Positions 1 to 11,530 of a DNA stretch of 64,000 bases are shown piece after piece. The notes beneath the pieces were generated by a model that was not told where the DNA came from, did no database searches, and saw nothing but the letters and a program-made list of their open reading frames with translations. Numbering within the stretch: the stretch's first letter is position 1; every line of letters starts with the position of its first letter. The stretch comes from Hygrophila difformis. Lineage: Eukaryota; Streptophyta; Magnoliopsida; Lamiales; Acanthaceae. Location: contig JAOANR010000002.1 of NCBI GenBank assembly GCA_030278955.1, forward strand, positions 26,522,057-26,586,056, read 5' to 3'. The translations under genes were made by a program, and so were the position numbers.

Positions 1-915
1 CAATACTTATGAATGTGGTAAATAATTCATAAGAAATATTGTAACTAGTGATTAAGGAATGTAGTAACCAACGATTAGGGAGTTTGGTAAAAAAAAAAAA
101 AAAAAAACATGAACATAAAATGTGCCAACAAACCTTTAACAAGTGCAGTAACTATTTACATGTAATTGTGGTATACGATTGCATAGGAGTGTGGTAACGA
201 AATCCTATAAGTTTTGTAACTAACCAATGAGATGGAATATGTAGAACTATTGGCTATAAGGACGGTCAACTAGGGTTTGGGTTGGTAACCGTTAATAGTA
301 AAGTGTGGTAAAATCACATTTGTAAACGTGGTAACATAGCAATGAGGATTGTGGTAACCTTCAATAGTATAGTGTAGTAAAATCACATTAAGAATCTGGT
401 AAAATTGCAAGGCGAATTGTGGTAACATTCCATTGAAAAGTGTGGTAAAAAAAAATTAGCAGCGTAGTAACATAACGAGGAGGATTGTGGTAACATCCAA
501 TGGACAAGTGTGGTAACCAATATTTTTTGGATTGAAATAACATTAAATTAAGAGGATTGGGCTAATAAAATAAATAGTAACCGACCAAATACAAACGTGG
601 TAACTGTCAATTACATATAGTGTGGTAAAATAATATTTTGGAACGTGATAACATTGCGAGGGGGATTGTGGTAACCGAGAACTTCAAAATGTGGTAACCA
701 AAATGATAGATATATGGTAACCACGTATTTAGTAGTGTGATAACTAAATACTATATGGATTGAAATAAATTGAGATTTTGGATTGTTTAATAAAATTTGT
801 GGTAAACAAACTCACTACAAGTGTGGTATCCAATAATTTAAAGAAATGGTAACAAATAATTTCTTATTATGGTAACCAAGAAATGAGGAACGTGATAACT
901 GAAAACTTCAAAGTG
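1..915 (+). repeat. GTGGTAA motif array (left subterminal)
   Basis: The heptamer GTGGTAA, or one-base variants, recurs every 20-40 bases in AT-rich sequence. The same motif appears in reverse complement at 7955-8640. Regularly repeated short motifs near the ends of class II elements often serve as transposase-binding sites (known for CACTA and Mutator families). That role is an inference here, because no transposase is visible. Confidence 0.8.
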
Positions 916-924
916 TGGTAATAA

Positions 925-1180
925 CTGTGATGGTCGTGGGACGGTCATGGGACAGTCCTGGTAAACCTTCCCAATGTTTTATTCATTTCAGAGAGTTCCA
1001 GACGGTCGTGGGACCGTCCTGGCGGACCTTTCCGATGTTTTGTCCATTCCAGAGTTCCAGACATTCGTGGGACTGTCCCATAATTTGTTCGTTCCAGAAT
1101 GTTCTGGACGATCGTGGGACGGTCCTGTTAGTCCATCCCAATGATTTTGTGCATTCTAGAGAGTTCCGGATTGTTGTTTA
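925..1180 (+). repeat. GC-richer minisatellite, about 75-bp unit
   Basis: Three to four degenerate units contain GGTCGTGGGACGGTCCTG, a CCTTCCCAATG segment and AGAGAGTTCCGGAC. The same unit occurs inverted at 5110-5199 and 7780-7970. The latter two were one array before the solo LTR landed inside it. The base composition differs sharply from the AT-rich surroundings. Confidence 0.75.
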
Positions 1181-2699
1181 ACAAGCACAAATGCACATCT
1201 AACATGAATATTCATTTAACAGTACCAAAATCTTATAAAATCACCTAACATTAAATTCACACAACGATAACGCTTTACAAATATACAACCAAATATACAA
1301 TACCACCAATAATCTATAACACTAAACAACACCATTCAAATGGACAATCAATTGCAATAACCCAAATCCAACAATTCAAATCAGCCATCACCAAAGATTT
1401 CATTCTACATCAAATAATTCATTTTTATAATGTTCAAGATGTGTCTCCTGACAACAAGCTTCTCTTTACTCGCTTTAGTGAAATGCCCTAATCTAGTGAC
1501 TTCAGTTGTTTTTCTTTGCCCATCCGACCACCTTATCTCCACATTGTCCACATCATCACTAACGTAATTAGCCGAGTACTGGAGAGCCTAGAACTCTTGT
1601 CCTTCCTCAACCCTATACATTATAGAACACCATCATTATTCCACATACACTATTTCACCAAAAAGATTTCACATAATTGCTTATTAAACTTGACAACTTT
1701 AATACAAATCTTGTAATTTTAATTTAATGATTCCAAAACTACACTAGTTTCCACCATACCAATTAATTTAACATATCCTAAACCAACCTACAAATCCTCT
1801 AATTAAATTTCGTGGTTAAAAAAAAATCTATTCTTTTGGTCAATTTATCGAATACCATGCTTGCACAATTGAAATACTAACAAACCTCTACAATCCAACC
1901 AATATATGTAACAAAAAGACTAAAATGCTTCAACAGTTAATAATATCAAACTATAACACAAAAATTCTCAAAAATCCAGCACCTGTCGGTCACCACCCCC
2001 TTCTCCACAAATCCAATGGTTTCACCAAATTAGTTTAAAAAGATCATGCAATCCACCAATAGCTTTCCAAGTACATGATTTAAACTTAAATCAACCAAAA
2101 CACAAAACCCCCAATTTATACCACCCGTCGCCCTTCACCCACTTCAAACTCTAAGAGAAATCCCAACTAAAATCAACAAAAACACAACCAAAGCCACATT
2201 TTCAATGTAATCAACAAAGCCACGAGCATTTATACATCCTAAACTAACATACAAATCTTGTAAATCAAAATTGTTGAAAAAAAAAAGCTATTCATTCGGT
2301 CATTTAATCGAATACATTGTTTGCATTTTTATATTACTAGCATTTCATCAACAATTATTCCAAAAAATTCACTCATTTTAACATACAAATGAAGCCTTGC
2401 ATTCACAAATACTTAAACACAAATCAAACTCACACAATTTCCATATCAAAATAACAAGCCACTACAAAACCAAACAAAATGCACAACATATTGTTTAAAA
2501 AAAAATGACCAAAAGCCCTACCGCCGGTTACCGTGGTATCCTCCTCCCCTTTACTCCTCTTCTTGGATCGCTTTCTCCTTACGGGGATCTCCTCATCCTT
2601 GCCTTTATTCATTATGGTAGAAGTTTCTTCTTTGCCTTTCATTTCTCCATTCTATATTCTCTCTTCAATTGTTTGTTTGGTGTTTGGGGGAGATGGGTG

Positions 2700-3530
2700 C
2701 GTGAGTTGTGTGTTGTGTGCGTGAGTTGTGTGGTGTTGTGGTAAGTGACTTGTATTGTGTTTGGTAAGGCTAAGTTTGTTTCCTAGTGTGGTAATGTTTA
2801 AAAAGAGGTTTGGTACTAGGTTAAATTTGGTGTGGTAATTTATATAGAATAAATATGGTAGTTTATAAAAGGTTGGTGTGGTAAGGTGTGTTGTGTGGTG
2901 ACCAAGTGTTGGTGTGGTAATGAATACAGTATTTGTGTGGTAATGATGTGAGTGTTAGTATGGTAAACTGTGTAGCCTCCTTTTTCTTTAATGACTTTTA
3001 TTAGGGGTAAATTTAAAAATGATTAACTTTTAGGAGATTATGGGGAGGTAAACTATGAGTCAAAACTTAAAAAGGAGGTATACCCTAAGTTTTGAGAGGG
3101 GATATTTATAAAATTGAAACTATTTGTATGGGGATGGACTCTAATTTACTCATATGAGATTATTAGAGTCCACCCTTCCTAGGATTTAGTTTACATTTAT
3201 AAAATACCCCTCCCCCAAAATTTGGAGTTTACCCCCCTTTTAAATTTTGACCTATAATTTGCCACCCCCTTAATCACCTGAAAGTTAATTTTTTTTAATT
3301 ACAACTAATAAAAATCATTAGAAAACAGAAGTTACCACAATAATACTCATACCATTACCACACAAATACTCCATTCATTACCACACCAACACTTAGTCAC
3401 CACCAGCGCAACCTTATCACATTAACCCTTTAGAAACTATCACACATATTCTATATAAATTACCACACTAAATTTAACATATTACCAAACCTATTTACAA
3501 ACTATTACCACACTAGGGCACATAAAAAAA
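2700..3530. repeat. Palindromic core of the inverted repeat
   Basis: GTGGTAA motifs at 2740-2970 face TTACCAC motifs at 3340-3530 across a central 350 bases. The central part is purine-rich on one side (GGGGAGGTAAACT, GGAGGTATACC) and pyrimidine-rich on the other (CCCCTCCCCC, TTTACCCCCC). The symmetry axis is at CATATG, 3151-3156. The G-rich stretch is echoed at 10100-10150, next to the separate TTACCAC array. This suggests that this block is the true terminus of the element family. Confidence 0.6.
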
Positions 3531-5199
3531 TACCACACACACCACATCTCATATACACAACACAAAACTCACGCACATCATCCCCAAACCTCTCAAACAT
3601 GATCGATTGGAAGAGATAGATAATGGAAATCGACAAAATTCTGGCAACGTGAATAAAGGCAATGAGGAAGAAGTATCCGTGGTGAAGAGACGGTCCAAGG
3701 AGAGGAGCAAAGTGGAGGAGGATTCCACAACCCAATGGTAGGCTTTTCTTTTTTTTTTTTTTTTGGCAATATGTTGTGTGTTGGGTTTTATAGTTGCTTG
3801 TCATTTTTATATGTAAATTGTGTGAGTTTGATTTGTTTTTAGGTGTTTGATAATGTGAGGCTTGATTCATATGTTGAAATAGATGAATTTGTGGGGAAGA
3901 TTGTTGATGAAATGTTACTATTTTGAATGTGCAAGCAAGGTGTTCGATTAAATGCCCGAATGAATTAATGTTTTATTTTTACCATGATTTTGAGTTACAA
4001 GACTTATAGGTTGGTTTATGATGTGTAGATGCTTGGCATTTACCCAAGATTAATGTGGCTTTATTGATTACATTGAAAATTTGGCTTTAATTATGTTCTT
4101 GTTGATTTGAGTTGGGATATTTCTTAGAGTTTGAAGTGGGTAAAGGGCGACGGGTTTTGGTATAAATTAGAGGTGTTGTGTTTTAGTTGATTTAAGGTTA
4201 AATTCATGTTCTAGAAAATCTATTGGTGGACATGTTCTTTTTGAACTAATTTGGTGAAATTTTTTGGATTTGTGGAGAAGGGGGTGGTGACCGATGGGAG
4301 GTGTTGAATTTTTGAAAATTTTTGTGTTATTGTTGGATATTGTTGATTGTTGAAGCATTTTGATTTTTTTGTTGCATATATTGGTTGGATTGTAGATATT
4401 TGTCAAATATTTGATTTTTTTTATGAATGTTAGTAATATAATTGTGCAAGCAATGTGTTCGATGAAATGACCAAAGAATATATTTTTTTTGAACAACAAA
4501 ATTACTTAGAGGGTTTTAGTTGGTTTAGTATGTGTTAGAATTGATTAGTATCGTGGAAAGTGATGTAGTTTTAGAACCATGAAATTAAAGTTACAAGATT
4601 TGTATCAAAAGTTGTGAAGTTTAACAAGCAATGATGGTGTTGGATAATATGTAGGGGCGAGGAAGGACAAGAATTCCAGGATCCCTGGTGCTCGGCTAAA
4701 TACCTTAGAGATGTTGTGGACGATGTGGAGATGAGGTGGTCGGGTGGCCAAATTAAAGCAATTGAAGCCACTGGATTTAGGCATGTCACGAAAGTGAACA
4801 ATGAGAAGCTTGTTGTTAGGAGATAGATCATGAACATTGTAAAAATGAATTAATTGATGCACAGTGAAATGGTTGAAGCCACTGGATTTGAAGTCGATTT
4901 GAATGGTTGAGATTAGGTTTTGCAATTAATTGTCCATTTGAATTGGTGTTGTTTGATGTTACAGATTATTGGTCGTATTGTATATCGTGTTGTATATTTG
5001 TGAATCGAAATTGTTGTGTGAATTTGATGTTGTGATTCCATAAGATTTTGATATTGAGTGAAATTTCATGTTAGATATGCATTTGTGCTTGTTAAATGAC
5101 CATTCGAAACTCTTTGCAATGGATAAAACAATTGGGATCATTCCACGACCGTCCGAAACTCTTTAAAATAGACAAAACATTGGGAAGGTCCACCAGGAC

Positions 5200-5229
5200 T
5201 GTAATACCCGAGAATTTTGCAACATAAAA

Positions 5230-5264
<35 letters not shown>

Positions 5265-7779
5265 AACAATACCAATAAATAAATATAATAAATAAATAAA
5301 CATAATACATAGATAAGGAAATGAGAAATGAAATTTAATTTAAGAAGGAATTAAATTTCCAATACCCGTAAAGCCAAAGATAATTTAACCAAATAAATTG
5401 TACACGGGAACCCGACACCAATAAACTCGAGAATTCGAGGCCAATATTAAATCTAGACCCGAGTAAAATTTCAGATAGGAAATCGGAGTTCGGAAATAGC
5501 CCGGAAATCGGAATCCGAGAACATAGAGGGATAGAAGTCCGAAAGAGAGGAGGAAAGGCTTGACAGATCGCACGACCTGCCCGGACCGAAGTCCAGGCAA
5601 TGACCGCGCGGTGGCCACGCGGGGTTTCCCGTAAACGGCGCGCCAAGCCCGCGCCGTCGGGCAGTAACAACCCATGCGAGATTTTCTCGCCCGAATCCGG
5701 ATTTTTTGACTTCGGTTGATCACCTTGCGGCTCAGGACTTACTAGGGCAGACTTTGGACATCCTTTAGATCCTTTACATCTATAAATAAGCACCTTGTTC
5801 AATCTCAAACACTTTTGAAACCCTACGAAAAATCTCTACACATCAAACCCTAATCCCGGAGTCGTCGGAGGCAAGAAACCAAGAGGAGGGACTGTCTTGG
5901 AAGAAAATCGGAAGGCCTTGTCGTTGTGGTAAGCTCTGGTCCGATTCTTTTCCATTCTTGATTCGAAAATGAATCCTAACTTCATCATTTTTCCATTGTA
6001 CACCCCGATTCGGATCTAGAACGAAGAACCCGACGAATCAAGGAGACAAACGGTGGACTGGAAGCCACGCCTTCGAATCGACGAGCCGGAATGACCATAA
6101 ATCTGTAAGTTAACGCTTACGTGGTTTTGGGTGAATTAAAATATACTTAATCTAAAGATTTAAATCAAGAACCTAAAATCTATCACAATGAAAATATCTA
6201 CGGCGCAGCGTTTTTGTATGATTTTTCCAAACCCTTGAAACTGATCGAACGAGAAAACTTAAAACACGAAAAACTTTCCTAAGACACAGATCTATCTCTG
6301 TAAAAATTTCATAATTTTTTATTAAGTTTTGATATCTGAAATCGACCCCAAACCAAACTGTTCTAAATTTAGATCTTGAAATCTTGACAAAACTTTAGTC
6401 CGATCCTGTAGACGTTTTTGACAATAGATCTAGACCGATTCAGAACTTTAGTCGAGCATGAAACTTGTAGATATATGTCTTAAGTATCTCTCTGTAAAAT
6501 TTCATCAAATTTGGAGTTAGTTTGCTATGGTAGATCTCGAAATTTTGAAACTGTTGTGTAGAAAATTCGGACAGATTAATACCCGATGAAAATCGACATG
6601 TTTGACTTATCGCCGTAACTCGGATCGAAAAACTTAAAACACAAAACTTGTTTGTCTCTGTGTTTTCGAGTCACTGGTCAATTTTTAGAATTTTTAGACT
6701 TAAAACTGATTTTTAGTTAATTTTGGAGTAAACAGTGGTTGACAAAGTCAAATCTTGAAAATCTTGTTGAAACGGTGAAATTAGCCTTTAAGGTTTAAAC
6801 GAGTAGAAATCTCTTTTTGAAATAAATACATCAAATCAGAATTTTGAAAAGTCCCCTTACAAATTGATCAATTAAAATTATGGGGTGAGTGCTCTGCAGG
6901 GTGCCCCCCTAACGATTCATTTCGTGCCTTTATGGACGATGATGACCCGCGCGAAATTTGAGATACATTGCCAAACGGCATGAGATATATGGCCTACACT
7001 CTCGAGAATATCCATATGGGTTTCCCGAGGCTCCGGATTAGTATTGGGTATGGCGGATACGGATGCGGCCGCCAGGCTACCGGCTAACCTTGACGAGATT
7101 GCGATGCAATCGTGAAATACTTGAAATAATAAATCTTGGGTGTAATGGGGATAGTTAAAATATTTATTTATTGTCCATTTAAATTATTTAATGCTTTATT
7201 TAAATTAATTATGACTTTTATTTAAATTATGCTAAATTTGTTATTAATTAGTGCCATGAATTAATTATGCAAATTGGTTAGTTAATTAAATTAAATTATT
7301 CATGATTTATTCTTATCATGCTTTTATGTAAATATTAATTAATGGCTTTGAAACCTCACAATCATGTATGTGTTAACTTACTCAGCAAGTTGTGCTGACC
7401 CAAAACCATTTCTTTCTTTTTCCTACAGAGCATGTGGATTATACTTGAGCACGTACATGCATGGGATTTTTGGGAAAACTTTACATTTAAATTTTGCATT
7501 AGACTATAGTATGAATGGGTCTGTTTAACCCGCGTTTTGGCCATGTTGGCCCTATTTACTTTTTCCGCTGCAATACTTATACTTAGATGTTATTTTTCCG
7601 CTGCATTATAATATTATTTTTGAAGTTATATTGTATGGGCTATTTTGATTGTTTTAAATATTTTAAATACTGCAATACCTAGCCTTGCATCTCTTTAGCA
7701 AGCTCGGAGAAACAGTGTCTTGCTAGGGAGGTGTGGTGGTGACATCCCGACCTGGGTGACCAAAAACCGGGGTGTTACA
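5200..7779 (+). mobile_element. Solo LTR, 2580 bp, with 5-bp target duplication
   Basis: The element starts TGTAATACCC and ends GGGTGTTACA, near-perfect inverted ends with the TG...CA typical of LTRs. It is flanked on both sides by AGGAC (5195-5199 and 7780-7784), and removing it restores the minisatellite. A TATA-like TATAAATA lies at 5781-5788, with a plausible transcript start about 25-30 bases later. An (AAAT)n stretch lies at 5224-5265. No gag or pol, no primer-binding site and no second LTR are present, so this is a solo LTR left by recombination. Orientation is given by the TATA box. Long TGTAATACCC-type LTRs are common in plant Ty3/gypsy elements; the family is not determined. Confidence 0.85.
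5781..5788 (+). promoter_or_regulatory. Putative TATA box of the solo LTR
   Basis: TATAAATA lies about 580 bases into the LTR, after a GC-rich stretch (5560-5720), and is followed by a region that could be R/U5. This fits a retrotransposon promoter. There is no direct evidence of activity. Confidence 0.45.
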
Positions 7780-8640
7780 AGGACCGTCCCATAACCGTCC
7801 CACGACCATCCGGAACTCTCTAAAATTAAGAAAACATTGGGAAGGTCCACCAGGACCGTCCCATGACCGTTCCGAGACCGTCCGGAACTCTCTGAAATTG
7901 ACAAAACATTGGGAAGGTCCACCAGGACCGTCCCATGACCGTCCCGTGACCATCCCAATAGTTACCACACATTGAAATTTTCGATTACCACGTTCCTCAT
8001 TACTTTGTTACCATAATATGATATAATTGGTTACTACTTCTTTAGATTATTGGATACCACACTTGTAGTGTGCTGCTTACCACAAATTTAATTAACTCAT
8101 CCACATAAAATCTCAATTTATTTTAACCCACATATTTAGTTATCACACTACTAAATATGTAGTTACCACACTCATATTAATTCGGTTACCACACTTTGAG
8201 GTTTTCGGTTACCACGTTTGTACTTGGTCGGTTACCATTTGTTTTATTATCTCAATCCTATAATTTAATATTTTAATGTCGTTATTTCATTCAAAAATAA
8301 TATTGGTTACCACACCTCTCAATGGATTTCACCACAATCTGCCTCTCTTTGTTACCACGTTCCTAAATGTGATTTCACCACACTACTATACATATTGAAG
8401 GTTACCACAATCCTCCTCGCTATGTTACCACGTTCCTACATATGATTTTACCACACTTTACTATTGACGGTTACCACGTCCCCCAACCCTAGTTGACTGT
8501 CCCAAATGCCGCCATTATGTTCATTTTTTCTTACCACACTCCTTAATCGTTTGTTACCACACTCCTTAATTACCAACTACCACACCCCTTATGAATTTCT
8601 TACTACACTCATTAGTTATGAATTGCCACACACCGTTTTA

Positions 8641-9129
8641 GTGTTTTTCATACATACCGCATTTGTGTTCCTCATTTAGTGCCCCCAATTTAGGAGACTC
8701 ATCCATTACATCCTTTTCCCAGTATTATATCGATCAACTAGTCCTACAAACTACGAGAACTCAATTATTGTATCATACTTCATCACTTAAAGTGAGTTCG
8801 ATAGAACTAAATAACCTATAGTATGCATATGGACTATGACTATTAACATGCAACCTTTATGTCATGTCGCAAGGTTAATTGGTTCACTACACGTCGCAAT
8901 GTTTATTGGTTCATTCGACAACGATGAGTGTGTACAATAATTGCAAGTATGCACAATAACTCGATCTTCAACCTCTATTCAACCTTTATGTATTTTTCAG
9001 CGTTAATTGGTTCGTGATAAATCCATATGCAACATTTATTCGTTTCGCGGCGTTAATTAGCTCATCACATCAATATGAATGTGCACAAAAACCTACAAGC
9101 ATGCACAACAAATCCAAGTATCGTGACAT
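8641..9129. other. Intergenic stretch, no gene seen
   Basis: AT-rich sequence between two TTACCAC arrays. It contains degenerate internal repeats built around AACCTTTATG and GTTAATTGGTTC (8850-9060). No reading frame, RNA gene or intact element is recognisable. Confidence 0.5.
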
Positions 9130-10160
9130 ATACGGTTATCTAGTTACATTACCATACCACTTTTAAAGATTTGTTACCACAACGCTATTTATATGGTTAC
9201 GATACAGCTTACCGTGTTATCAGAATTCGTGAAGCACATGTATCGGTCAGTTACCACTTATTTTCAAATTTATTACCACGTTTCTCATTGGAATATTACC
9301 ATATGCGACCAAATTTTGTTACTGTGTTTTGGCACGGATTATAGAGTACCACATTTTCGTTGGGACATTACCATAGTCAACCTCGTTTTCTTATCACGTC
9401 TCTAATTATGGCTTTACCACACTTGTATATTGACAGTTACCACATTTATGTTTGGTCCGTTACCACGTTTTATTGCCCCATTCACCATACTTTAATGTCA
9501 TTTCAAACCAAAAAAAAAAATGGTTACCATATTTCTTCAATCACGGTTACCACAGTCAACCTCATTCTATTACCACATCTTTTAGTATGACTTTAGGACA
9601 TTTATATTGATGGTTACCACGTTTGTGCTTGGTCCTTTACCACTTGTTTTATTACCCCAATCCCCATATATCAATGCCATTTCAACTCCAACAAAATTGG
9701 TTACCACACTTTTTCGGTTATGTTTACCATATTCAACCTTGTTCTTTTACTAAGTTTCTAAGTATGGTTTTACCATACTTTCATATTGACAGTTACCACG
9801 TTTTTCTTGATTTGTTACCACATATTTTATTCCCCAAAATCCATAATTTAACATTTCAAAATCAAAAAAGTTGTTTACCACACTTTTTCGGTAATGGTTA
9901 CCACAGTTAACCTCTTTTTTTTTAACTAATGTTTTAAGTATGGCTTTACCACAATTTTATATTGATTCTTACCATATCTCTGCTTCGTCCCTTACCACGT
10001 TAGGGGTATTTTTGTTATTTCATAATTGAGAGATTAGTAAACTAACTTTGTTAACTTTTAAATATGGTTAGAGTTTTAAACTTTTAGGGGGGTAAACTCT
10101 AAAGTTTCCGAGTGGGGTGGTTGACTCTAAAATAAGTTTTGGAGGGGGGCAAAGTCTAGT
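9130..10160. repeat. Second TTACCAC array with G-rich terminal block
   Basis: Degenerate TTACCAC/GTTACCACA motifs recur every 30-45 bases from about 9130 to 10010, in the same orientation as the array at 7955-8640. They are followed at 10020-10160 by a G-rich block (GGGGGGTAAACTCTAAAG, GGAGGGGGGC) resembling the core of the large inverted repeat. It looks like a single, unpaired arm of a related element, cut off at 10160 by the next element. Reading frames here are just the repeat translated. Confidence 0.6.
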
Positions 10161-11094
10161 AAGGCCCTGTTCTCTAGGCCTTAATTTTTCTGGTCTGATC
10201 TGAATTTATAAGACCTAGTCTGGTCTGATCTTAATTTGTCTTGTCTGGTCTGGTCTGATCTGATTCCATCTGATCTGGTCTGATCTGATCTGAATTGATC
10301 TGGTCTGATCTAGTCTGATCTTATTTTATTTATATTTTGATTCTAATTAGATTTATGGTAATAATAATAATAATAATAAAATTAATAATTAATTTATTAT
10401 AATAATAATAACAATAAATTGGTAATTATTAAAAAATAATTTATTAATAAATTAGTGATTAGTTTATTATTATTATTATATAATAATAGTAATAATAATT
10501 AATTAATTTTTTTTATTATTATTGTTAATTATTACTACTAATTACTAATACAGTATTTATTATATATTAGTATTTTCGATAATAATTAATTATTAATAGT
10601 TAATTAATTATAATTATAATAATAGTTAATAAAATAATAATTATTAAGAGTTAATTACAACTATTTTTAATAATATTATTATGATTATTATTGTTATTAT
10701 CATTATTATATATTTTAAACATATTTAATGAAAGTATTTAAAACTATATTTTGAAAGTATTTATAATATAAAATATATTAAGAACGTGACTAGTATATTT
10801 AAATAATATTTTGTGAGCAAAAGAATATTTTTAGAAATATTTTTAAATAACTACAATATAAATAATATTTGTATTGTTATATTTTTTTGCTTTTTATAAA
10901 AAAATATTATATGTAATTATATAATTTTATTATAATGATCTGATCTGGTCTGGTCTGAATGTTTCTGGTCTGGTATGATCTGATCTGATTTGATCTGGTA
11001 TGATCTGAATATTTCTTATCTGATCTGGTCTGATCTGATTTTGAAAAAAAATAAGTAATAAGTCCTGAAAATAAGTTCTAAATAACATGGCCTA
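10161..11094. mobile_element. MITE with GATCTGGTCTGAT subterminal repeats
   Basis: About 930 bp with short inverted ends (AAGGCCCTGTT at 10161 and AACATGGCCTAA at 11083). About 150 bases at each end are crowded with TGATCTG/TGGTCTG units. Between them lies very AT-rich filler with ATT/AAT runs (10320-10940). There is no coding capacity. The ends and motif crowding suggest a non-autonomous hAT-like element. A clear target duplication was not found, so family assignment is weak. Confidence 0.6.
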
Positions 11095-11530
11095 ACCCCT
11101 ATTATTTTTGCCAAAAATAAGTCTTAGCCCAATCAATTGACTAGTCTTATGAGCCCAGTTGCCATGGCCCAAATCCGAGTCCAAGCCCGGAATTCCAACT
11201 CAGGCTTTAAACCCCATTCTCCCTTCTTCCCCTTCACCCTTTCCCAACGCTGCCACCCCTAACGCCGCCGCTTGCGACGCCCCGCCACCATCAGCCTCGC
11301 CGCCACCACCCGCGCCCTTCATCCCCCGTCCTAGATCACAAATTTGGGGTACACAACTGTGACGACGTCGTCCGGAAACAAATATTACAGCATTTCAGTT
11401 GAGACATCATCTCATGTAAACCGAAATCAACCTGCATTCAAACCGGATTCCATCATTCACCGCAGCATCGACCCCTATAGTGATCGTCAATATCTTGTGC
11501 CGTGACAGTTCAATTGATAATTGATTGAAA

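Larger units (their letters stand above)
1..3153. repeat. Left arm of a giant inverted repeat (foldback-like element)
   Basis: This arm reads as an imperfect reverse complement of the stretch from 3154 to about 8640 once the solo LTR at 5200-7779 is removed. Matching landmarks are the GTGGTAA array (1-915 against 7955-8640), the GGTCGTGGGACGGTC minisatellite (925-1180 against 5110-5199 and 7780-7960), the stretch around 1400-1640 (against 4630-4880), and 2505-2744 (against 3505-3800). The arms meet at a palindromic centre, GGACTCTAA...TTAGAGTCC around 3138-3170. No transposase reading frame is visible. The left end lies outside the window. The layout fits a foldback or long-TIR class II element without coding capacity; two head-to-head copies of one element would look the same. 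Confidence 0.75.
3154..8640. repeat. Right arm of the giant inverted repeat, split by a solo LTR
   Basis: This is the counterpart of 1-3153 in opposite orientation. It runs from the centre near 3153, through TTACCAC-rich sequence at 3340-3530, the 4630-4880 block and the minisatellite at 5110-5199. After the inserted LTR the minisatellite resumes at 7780-7970, followed by a dense TTACCACAC array to about 8640. The arms are diverged, with many substitutions and small indels, so the duplication is old, but the order of blocks is preserved throughout. The short reading frames in both arms are mirror images of each other and do not look like genes. Confidence 0.75.

Noticed and set aside
1..915. 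Regular short repeats as a CRISPR array
   Set aside because: The repeats are 7 bases, degenerate and unevenly spaced, in a plant nuclear context with no cas genes. They are transposon motif arrays.
4571..4925. Overlapping minus-strand frames of 88 and 106 codons
   Set aside because: They mirror a frame in the opposite arm of the inverted repeat (1516-1716) and have no conserved motif.
5335..5808. 157-codon minus-strand reading frame in the solo LTR
   Set aside because: It lies in the LTR promoter/GC-rich region, shows no gag or pol similarity, and runs against the element's orientation.
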